From contig NZ_FRBI01000015.1 of NCBI RefSeq assembly GCF_900142575.1, positions 66,829 to 130,828 of the forward strand: a stretch of DNA of 64,000 bases, written 5' to 3'. This document shows, in pieces, positions 58,160 through 64,000 of the stretch. Every line of letters starts with the position of its first letter. Position 1 is the stretch's first letter. The translations under genes and the position numbers were made by a program. The DNA comes from Actinacidiphila paucisporea (GTDB lineage: Bacteria > Actinomycetota > Actinomycetes > Streptomycetales > Streptomycetaceae). The notes beneath the pieces are model-generated. The model searched no databases and had not been told where the DNA came from. It saw nothing but the letters and a program-made list of their open reading frames with translations.

Positions 58160-59524
58160 TCACAGTTCGAACGACTCGTGGTGGATGTGGCGGGCCGGCA
58201 CGTCGGCGTGCCGCAGTGCTTCGTAGGACGCCCGTGCCATTCCCGGCGGCCCGCACAGGTAGACGTCGTGCCGCGCGATGTCGGGCACCGCGGCGCGAAG
58301 CGTGTCGGCGGTGAACCGGGGGCTGCGGCCGTCGGCCTGGTTGAGCAGGTAGTGCAGGCGGGCGCCGCGGGAGCGGGCTATGGACTCCAGCTCTCCGCGC
58401 AGCGCCAGGTCCTCGGCCCTGCGGGCCCGGTAGATGAGCGTCAGGTCGCCGGGCCTCGCGGGCAGCGACTCGAACAGGGCGCGCAAGGGTGTCACCCCGA
58501 CCCCGCCGGCGAGCAGCAGGACCTTCTGCCGGGTCCTGCGGTCCGAGGTGAGGGCGCCGTAGGGCCCCTCGGCCCAGATCCGGGTGCCGGGCCGCAGCCG
58601 GGCCAGCGCCGCGCTGTGGCCGCCCACCTCCTTGACGGTGATACGCAGCAGGTCGGGCCGCGGCGCGGTGGACAGCGAGTACGGGCTCGCCGTCCACCGC
58701 AGCCCGGGAGCCAGGAAACGCCACCGCAGGAACTGTCCGGCGCGGGCCGCGAGCTCCGGCAGCCGCTCGCCGTGCACGATCACCGACACCACCCCCGGCG
58801 CCTCCCTGACCACGTACGCCACCCGCAGGCGGTGCCGCAGGTTGAGCCGTAGCGGGACCGCGATCCGGTACCAGAGCACGGCTGCCGCGGGCGTCACGTA
58901 GAGCGCGTACCAGAAGGCGCGGGCGAGCGGGTGGGAGGAGAAGTCGGCACCGAGGGCGAGCTGGTGCCAGAAGGCCAGGAAAATCGCCAGGTAGGTGAGC
59001 AGGTGCAGGTAGTACCAGGTCTCGTAGCGGACCCTGCGGCGCACCGCCCGGGCGGAGACGACCCCGACGGTGAGCAGCAGCAGCCCGCCGGTCGTGCCCT
59101 TGAGCATGTCGGGGTACGTCAGGACGACCGTCGTCGCCTCACCGACCAGGCCCCTGTGGGCCTGCACCGCGTAGCCCCAGAGGACCAGCGTGACGTGCGC
59201 GACCAGCAGGCACACCGTGTAGCGGCCCAGTGCGGAGTGCCAACGGGCCGTCCTGTCGCTGCCCACCCCCTGTTCGAGGACGGGGATCCGGGCCATCAGG
59301 CCGACGAGCAGCGCGCAGCAGTAGCCGCTGAGCAGGCCGGCGATCCGGCCCGCTCCGATGATCCAGTCCGCGGCGCCGACAACGGCGCCCGTGTCCTGCC
59401 ACCACAGGGCCAGAACCACGGCCGCGCCCGCCCAGCAGAGGAACAGCACCGGTGCGGCGGGGGAGCGCCGCCCGCTGGGCGCCACCGCGTGCCGCACCGG
59501 GCGCGGGCTGTTCAAGGTGGTCAT
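58160..59524 (-). CDS. Ferric-reductase-like membrane NAD(P)H oxidoreductase
   Basis: 454 residues; ATG with AGGACCTCC upstream. N-terminal half has six spans with paired His for b-type haem (WHSALGRYTVCLLVAHVTLVLWGY and YLHLLTYLAIFLAFWHQ). C-terminal half is a ferredoxin-NADP reductase module: SPYSLSTAP for FAD, LLLAGGVGVTPLRAL for NAD(P), and VYLCGPPGM with C-terminal HHESFEL. It moves electrons from NAD(P)H across the membrane, here probably to the flavinylated FMN-binding protein. First gene of the operon and divergent from the two-component system. Confidence 0.92.
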   Translation of the reverse strand: MTTLNSPRPVRHAVAPSGRRSPAAPVLFLCWAGAAVVLALWWQDTGAVVGAADWIIGAGRIAGLLSGYCCALLVGLMARIPVLEQGVGSDRTARWHSALGRYTVCLLVAHVTLVLWGYAVQAHRGLVGEATTVVLTYPDMLKGTTGGLLLLTVGVVSARAVRRRVRYETWYYLHLLTYLAIFLAFWHQLALGADFSSHPLARAFWYALYVTPAAAVLWYRIAVPLRLNLRHRLRVAYVVREAPGVVSVIVHGERLPELAARAGQFLRWRFLAPGLRWTASPYSLSTAPRPDLLRITVKEVGGHSAALARLRPGTRIWAEGPYGALTSDRRTRQKVLLLAGGVGVTPLRALFESLPARPGDLTLIYRARRAEDLALRGELESIARSRGARLHYLLNQADGRSPRFTADTLRAAVPDIARHDVYLCGPPGMARASYEALRHADVPARHIHHESFEL

Positions 59525-59673
59525 GGGAGGTCCTTTCCTTCGCCGTGCACCGCCACTGTGCAGGCGAAACCTCTCAACCAGCTCTGAGACCGCACTCCGG
59601 CGGAAGGACCACAGCTGATTCAGAGGAAGCCGAGAGCCTCGCCGCTGCCCGGCCAGGGCATGCTGGAGGGACC

Positions 59674-60414
59674 ATGGACACCGCACCGCGCGCCCAGCCC
59701 GCGCCCCTCTCCCGGCCCGACGGGTCCCCGGTCCGCGTCCTCGTGGTCGACGACGAGCCCGACCTCACGGAGGTTCTGGCCGGGGTGCTGAGCTACGAGG
59801 GCTGGCAGGTGCGCACCGCGGGCGACGTCGCCACCGCCCTCGCCCAGGCCGCCGACTTCCAGCCGGACGCGGTGGTCCTCGACATCATGCTGCCCGACGG
59901 GAACGGCCTCGCGGCGCTGCGGAAACTGCGGGCGTCCAGCCCGGACGTGTGCGTGCTCTTCCTCACCGCGCGGGACTCCGTGGAGGACCGGATCGCGGGC
60001 ATCACCGCCGGTGGCGACGACTACGTCACCAAGCCCTTCAGCCTGGAGGAGGTGCTCGCCCGGCTGCGCGGCCTGCTGCGCCGGGCCGGGATGACACGGG
60101 CACGCAACGACACGGCGCTGCTGGTGGTGGGCGATCTCACCCTCGACGAGGACGCCAGGGAGGTCACCCGCGGGGGCGAGCCGATCGACCTGTCACCGAC
60201 GGAGTTCGAACTGCTCCGCTATCTCATGCGCAATCCGCGCCGCGTGCTGAGCAAGCCGCAGATCCTGGAACAGGTCTGGTCCTACGACTTCGGCGGCGAG
60301 GCCCACGTGGTGGAGCTGTACATCAGCTACCTGCGCCGGAAGGTCGACGCCGGCCGCAAGCCGATGATCCACACCGTGCGAGGCGCGGGATACGTGCTGA
60401 AAGCCGCGCCGTGA
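59674..60414 (+). CDS. OmpR-family response regulator
   Basis: 246 residues. Receiver domain: VLVVDDEPDL, phospho-acceptor Asp70 in VVLDIMLPDGNG, Thr in LFLTARDS, Lys in VTKPFSLEE. C-terminal winged helix PIDLSPTEFELLRYLM and HTVRGAGYVLK. ATG preceded by GGAGGG. Divergent from the flavin redox operon (149 bp), which it may regulate. Overlaps the histidine kinase gene (GTGA). Confidence 0.95.
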   Translation: MDTAPRAQPAPLSRPDGSPVRVLVVDDEPDLTEVLAGVLSYEGWQVRTAGDVATALAQAADFQPDAVVLDIMLPDGNGLAALRKLRASSPDVCVLFLTARDSVEDRIAGITAGGDDYVTKPFSLEEVLARLRGLLRRAGMTRARNDTALLVVGDLTLDEDAREVTRGGEPIDLSPTEFELLRYLMRNPRRVLSKPQILEQVWSYDFGGEAHVVELYISYLRRKVDAGRKPMIHTVRGAGYVLKAAP

Positions 60415-61895
60415 CAAAGCGGAGCGCCGTGACGAGGCTGCGTGCCGTGATGCGGCGGATGGTGCCACGCACCCTGCGGGCCCGGCTCACCTGCGGCCTG
60501 GTCGTGCTGCTGGCACTGAGCTGCGCGGCGGTGGGGATCGCCGCCGTCGTCACCCTGCGCTCCTTCCTCACCGAGCGGCTGGACCAGCAGCTCTCCCAGG
60601 CCGGCGGCACCTTCCCCGCCAGCCTCGAACACCACGGGTCCCACGAGCCGGACGCGGACAACGCGCACGTCGACACCCGCCGCCAGGTGCCCGGCACGTT
60701 CGGCGCCCGGCTGCTCCACGGGCAGGTCACCGCGGCCGGCGTCGTCCGGTCAGGCGCGGACACCTCGGTGACGCTGACGGCCCGCGACAGAGCAGCGATC
60801 GCCGCGGTCCCCGTGGACGGGCACACGCACGCGCTGGAACTCTCGGCGCTCGACGACTACCGGGTCAGGGCCGTCACCGGGGACGACGGGGACGTCCTGG
60901 TGACCGGGCTGCCGCTGAGCGGCGTGCAGGACGCCGTGGCCCGCCTGGTCATGGTCGAGGGCGCCGTCTTCGGCGGGGCGCTGCTGGTCGCGGGCGCGGC
61001 GGGTGCGTTCTGGGTGCGCTGGTCGCTCCGGCCGCTGCGCCGGGTCGCCGCCACCGCGGCCTCGGTGACCGCCCTGCCGCTGGCCAGCGGTGAGGTGGCG
61101 CTGCCCGACCGGGTCCCGGACACCGATCCGCGGACCGAGGTCGGCCAGGTCGGCATCGCGCTGAACCGGATGCTGGGCCACGTCGAGAACGCGCTCGGCA
61201 AGCGGCACGCCGGCGAGGAGCGGCTGCGCCGCTTCGCCGCCGACGCCAGCCACGAGCTGCGTACCCCCGTCGCCTCCATCCGCGGCCACGCCGAACTGGC
61301 CAGGCTCCACCCCGAGCCCGTACCGCCCGGGGTGTCCCGCGCCCTGGAGCGCATCGCCGCGGAGTCGGCCCGGATGGGCGGTATGGTCGACGACCTGATG
61401 CTGCTCGCCCGCCTCGACGCCGGCCGGCCGCTGGCCCGCGAACAGGTCGACCTCACGTTGCTCGTCCTGGACGCCGTCGACGACGCGCGCGCCGCGGGCC
61501 CCGGCCACCGCTGGGTCCTCGACCTGCCGGAAGCCCCGGTCACCGTGACCGGGGACGCGTTGCGGCTCCAGCAGATCCTCGGAAATCTGCTGGCCAACGC
61601 CCGCCTGCACACTCCGGCCGGCACCCGGGTCACCGTCCGGCTCCGCCAGGACCAGGCCGCGTCCCGCCTCGTGGTCGAGGACGACGGCCCCGGCATCCCC
61701 GCGGACATCCGCGACACCGTCTTCGAGCGCTTCGCCCGCGCCGACCACACCCGGCCGGGGCCCGAGGGCCGCGGCGCCGGACTCGGTCTCGCGATCGTCA
61801 CCGCCGTGGCCACCGCCCACGGCGGCACCGCGGAGGTACGAAGCCGCCCGGGTGCCACCGAGTTCACGGTCACGCTGCCCAGGTCCGTCCTATAG
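60411..61895 (+). CDS. Sensor histidine kinase
   Basis: 494 residues from a GTG overlapping the regulator stop. Two membrane spans (LVVLLALSCAAVGIAAVVTL and AVFGGALLVAGAAGAFWV) flank an extracytoplasmic domain of about 135 residues. HAMP follows, then His281 in DASHELRTPVAS, N-box LLANARLHTP, and DDGPGIPADI with GLGLAIV for ATP. The sensory domain is His/Asp/Thr-rich in places (EHHGSHEPDADNAHVDT), which could bind metal; ligand unknown. Confidence 0.95.
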   Translation: MTKRSAVTRLRAVMRRMVPRTLRARLTCGLVVLLALSCAAVGIAAVVTLRSFLTERLDQQLSQAGGTFPASLEHHGSHEPDADNAHVDTRRQVPGTFGARLLHGQVTAAGVVRSGADTSVTLTARDRAAIAAVPVDGHTHALELSALDDYRVRAVTGDDGDVLVTGLPLSGVQDAVARLVMVEGAVFGGALLVAGAAGAFWVRWSLRPLRRVAATAASVTALPLASGEVALPDRVPDTDPRTEVGQVGIALNRMLGHVENALGKRHAGEERLRRFAADASHELRTPVASIRGHAELARLHPEPVPPGVSRALERIAAESARMGGMVDDLMLLARLDAGRPLAREQVDLTLLVLDAVDDARAAGPGHRWVLDLPEAPVTVTGDALRLQQILGNLLANARLHTPAGTRVTVRLRQDQAASRLVVEDDGPGIPADIRDTVFERFARADHTRPGPEGRGAGLGLAIVTAVATAHGGTAEVRSRPGATEFTVTLPRSVL

Positions 61896-61898
61896 TCG

Positions 61899-61909
61899 GC
61901 AGTTGTCGC
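61899..61909. promoter_or_regulatory. 11-bp motif shared by two anti-sigma-type genes
   Basis: GCAGTTGTCGC occurs here, 54 bp before the HATPase gene, and again at 62412-62422, 99 bp before the STAS gene. It may be a shared promoter element; chance cannot be ruled out. Confidence 0.35.
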
Positions 61910-61963
61910 TCGAAACGCGGAGCGCCGGGACGGCTGGAGCCCGGTGAAAGGGGAGGGCCTGGG

Positions 61964-62398
61964 ATGCAGGAGAAGCCACAGGACGGGGACACGGTGTCCA
62001 GGCACGCCCGGTTGCGGGCGGCGGTCTCGTACGACGGGCAGTCGTCCGTGATCGGTCAGGCGCGCGATTTCACCGGGGTGTTCCTGGACCGGGCCGCGGC
62101 GCGGGGCGTGACGGTGGGCGCGGTGCAACGCGGGGACGCCCTGCTGGTGGTGAGCGAACTGGTGACCAACGCGGTGCGGCACGCGCCAGGCCCGTGCACC
62201 CTCACCCTCGACCTGGACGGTGATCTGCTGGAGATCGCCGTGACCGACACCTCCGCGCGGCCGCCGCGGGCCCAGCTCTTCGAGCCCGAGCGTGTCGGCC
62301 AGCACGGACTGGAGATCGTCACGGCCGTGTGCTCCACGGTCGTCACCTCCGTCACCGACCGCGGGAAGACCGTTCGCGCCCAGCTCATGGTCTTCTGA
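61964..62398 (+). CDS. RsbW-like ATP-binding protein (anti-sigma type)
   Basis: 144 residues, single HATPase_c domain. N-box VVSELVTNAVRHAPGP; G-box GQHGLEIVTAV. No dimerisation His, so it is not a sensor kinase; the form matches the many Streptomyces anti-sigma-factor serine kinases. ATG preceded by AAAGGGGAGG. A STAS protein gene 123 bp downstream could be its antagonist partner. Confidence 0.9.
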   Translation: MQEKPQDGDTVSRHARLRAAVSYDGQSSVIGQARDFTGVFLDRAAARGVTVGAVQRGDALLVVSELVTNAVRHAPGPCTLTLDLDGDLLEIAVTDTSARPPRAQLFEPERVGQHGLEIVTAVCSTVVTSVTDRGKTVRAQLMVF

Positions 62399-62521
62399 GG
62401 CCCGCCCCGCCGCAGTTGTCGCGGTGCACCGGAGTTGACACCGGCAGGACGATTGCGCTGGGCTGAAGACCAGGCCGCTCCCGCGGTCGGCGGTACCGAG
62501 GCCGCCCGGAAAGGTGGCACA

Positions 62522-62863
62522 TTGTTCAGCGAACGCCTGCAGATCCGTACGACTGTCACATCCCGGGGCATCACGGTGGTCACCCCCGCCGGGGAGGTCG
62601 ACCACACCGGCGCCCCCGCCCTGGAGGAAGTCCTCACCGCGAGCGGCCGGCTGCCCTGCGCCGTGGTCGACTTCTCCCACACCGCTTTCATCGACTCCAG
62701 CGGGATCACCGCCCTGCTCCGCGCCAACCGGAGCCTGCGTGCCGCGGGCGGCTGGCTGCGGCTGAGCAGCATCCCCGAAGGACCCCTGCGCGTCATGCGG
62801 ATCGTCGGCCTGGACCACGTCATCGACGTGTACCCGACCCTGCACGCCGCCCTCCGGACGTAG
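62522..62863 (+). CDS. STAS-domain anti-anti-sigma factor
   Basis: 113 residues if translation starts at TTG 62522, which has AAGGTGG in front; a TTG 87 bp upstream lacks a ribosome-binding site. STAS pattern: ITVVTPAGEVDHTGAPALEE and AVVDFSHTAFIDSSGITALL, with the phosphorylatable Ser in the DSSG motif. It would bind an anti-sigma ATPase such as the one encoded just upstream, releasing a sigma factor. Confidence 0.88.
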   Translation: MFSERLQIRTTVTSRGITVVTPAGEVDHTGAPALEEVLTASGRLPCAVVDFSHTAFIDSSGITALLRANRSLRAAGGWLRLSSIPEGPLRVMRIVGLDHVIDVYPTLHAALRT

Positions 62864-62902
62864 CAGCTCCCCGGCGGCGGACGCGGCTGAGGGTGAGCGG
62901 TG

Positions 62903-63868
62903 TCATGACAGCGCTGTGCTCAGACGTACGGTGGTGCCGCGCTCGGCTGTGGAACGTATCTGGACGAGGTCGCACAGCTGGTTGACCAGCCACAGGCCGC
63001 GGCCGCCGATCTGCTGCGGCGTCGGACGGTAGCGTCCCACCAGGGGATCGCGGATGTGGCCGCTGTCGTCGAACTGGCAGATGAGGGCGTCGTCGCTGAC
63101 CCAGGCCCGCAGAGTGCCGCGGCCGCCGCCGTGCCGGACGCTGTTGGCGGCCACCTCGGTGGCGGCCACCAGGAATTCCTGCAACCGGGGGCCGGTCAGT
63201 CCGTGCCGTCGGGCGCAGGCGGCGACCCTGGCACGCACCTCACCCAGGTCACCCGCACCGTAGACCAGTGACTGCTCGGGGTCGCGGGGCGCGGTCAGCT
63301 CGTCGAAGGGGAAGGGGCCGTCGGCGAAATGCGGGTTGTCGCCGTGGACGCCTTCGACGAGGTGGTAAGGATGGCAGCGGCGCGCGGAGTCCAGCACGGT
63401 TTCCTCCACGACGGCGGTGTCGTACGGGCACAGCAGCCACCAGGCGGGGGAATCGATGAACGTCCGGTTGACCAGCCACTCGTGGTAGCGCAGCTCGCCG
63501 CGTTCGGCCGGCGTCGCGGTCGCCCACGGGGACTCGCTGATACCGCGCACGGGCAGGCCGTGGCCGAAGCTCTTGGCGATCCAGTCCTTCCAGGCGGGGA
63601 TGAGCCGCCCGGGGTTGCGGCCCAGCGCCCCGGTGTCCATGAAGGTCACCCGTTCCCGCCCGGCGCCGGCCCCCACCGCGTCGCGCAGCACGGCCCGCTT
63701 GTCCTCGCCCACGGCGACCAGCACGGTCTCGTCGGCGTCCAGCGCGTCGTGGATGAACGTCACGGCGCCCTGGAGGAACGCGGCCTCGCCCCGATAGGGG
63801 TACAACTCGTGGCGGAAGACCGGCGTGCCGCCGGTGCGGGGCGAGGCGGCCGCGGGCGGTGAAATCAT
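62903..63868 (-). CDS. MEDS-HATPase regulatory protein
   Basis: 321 residues. Residues about 15-180 form a MEDS/DcmR-type sensory domain (FRHELYPYRGEAAFLQGAVT, VAVGEDKRAVLRDAVG, FMDTGALGRNPGRLIPAW). Residues 215-321 form an RsbW-like HATPase (AATEVAANSVRHGGG, GGRGLWLVNQLCDLV). Such fusions act as anti-sigma factor kinases with a ligand-sensing part. ATG overlaps the stop of an upstream STAS gene, so the pair is co-translated and likely interacts. Confidence 0.9.
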   Translation of the reverse strand: MISPPAAASPRTGGTPVFRHELYPYRGEAAFLQGAVTFIHDALDADETVLVAVGEDKRAVLRDAVGAGAGRERVTFMDTGALGRNPGRLIPAWKDWIAKSFGHGLPVRGISESPWATATPAERGELRYHEWLVNRTFIDSPAWWLLCPYDTAVVEETVLDSARRCHPYHLVEGVHGDNPHFADGPFPFDELTAPRDPEQSLVYGAGDLGEVRARVAACARRHGLTGPRLQEFLVAATEVAANSVRHGGGRGTLRAWVSDDALICQFDDSGHIRDPLVGRYRPTPQQIGGRGLWLVNQLCDLVQIRSTAERGTTVRLSTALS

Positions 63869-64000
63869 GGTGCCAGCTCCACGGCGATCGTCGGGTCGTT
63901 GAAACCGAGCAGCTCCCAGCACTTGCGGACGGTCGAGTTGCAGCCCTCGACCAGGATCCTGCGGCCGGGGAAGGCGCGTGCCGCCTCGGCGAGCGTCTGC
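63865..64000 (-). CDS. STAS-domain protein, only C-terminal end in window
   Basis: About 44 codons visible, running in from the right edge: AFPGRRILVEGCNSTVRKCW then ELLGFNDPTIAVELAP and a stop that overlaps the MEDS-HATPase start (ATGA). The form matches the end of STAS proteins paired with MEDS-HATPase proteins, in which this segment forms the last strand and helix. Assignment rests on this short part and its context. Confidence 0.65.
   Translation of the reverse strand, partial: QTLAEAARAFPGRRILVEGCNSTVRKCWELLGFNDPTIAVELAP

Overview
The window is about 73% G+C, with GTG/TTG starts, tight ATGA/GTGA gene overlaps, long palindromic terminators without U-tracts, LuxR-type LAL and IclR/MarR regulators, and rare TTA codons confined (as far as I checked) to a pathway regulator. 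This suggests a Streptomyces-like actinomycete (Streptomycetaceae). I saw no rRNA, tRNA, CRISPR array, transposase or phage gene.

Layout. 1-7.0 kb (minus strand): a sulfur-acquisition operon. It is preceded by a 31-residue Cys-Cys-Arg-ending leader peptide and encodes a DszB-like desulfinase, an aliphatic-sulfonate-type ABC transporter, an SsuD-like flavin monooxygenase and an M20 amidohydrolase. An IclR regulator is divergent. 8.0-11.3 kb: a lipoprotein, two secreted proteins and a MarR regulator. 11.8-18.3 kb: a three-gene operon that looks like a variant of the N-acetylglutaminylglutamine amide 'trio' (GCS2/ATP-grasp fusion, amidotransferase, S9 peptidase). 18.4-22.2 kb: a CDGSH/Fe-S/CDGSH/truncated-globin fusion, a ferritin-like remnant, and a nucleotidyltransferase-BON-metallophosphoesterase operon.

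22.3-39.1 kb: a compact carrier-protein biosynthetic cluster that I do not recognise. A nine-gene minus-strand operon encodes a KAS III-like enzyme, ATP-grasp ligase, PLP decarboxylase, ACP, Cys-less KAS-like protein, half-length ACAD-like protein, acyl-CoA dehydrogenase, AcpS-type PPTase and NodU/TobZ-type carbamoyltransferase. A LAL regulator with two TTA codons follows it. A divergent plus-strand operon has a stand-alone condensation-domain protein and an ABC-2 exporter. The ATP-grasp/ACP/PLP-decarboxylase trio closely resembles BtrJ/BtrI/BtrK of butirosin side-chain biosynthesis. The inference is that an amino acid, probably glutamate, is loaded on the ACP, decarboxylated to an aminoacyl-ACP, then modified, transferred and perhaps O-carbamoylated. 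A large inverted repeat sits between the two divergent operons.

39.4-64 kb: an orphan membrane protein; a Zn-alcohol dehydrogenase / SRPBCC / Zn-alcohol dehydrogenase group; a large secreted S8 protease; a GNAT; a BKACE-family enzyme; an SDR; a Dpp-type peptide ABC transporter with fused ATPases; a flavin-based extracytoplasmic redox operon (ferric-reductase-like protein, FMN-binding protein, ApbE) divergent from a two-component system; and a group of anti-sigma/anti-anti-sigma-type regulators that runs off the right edge.
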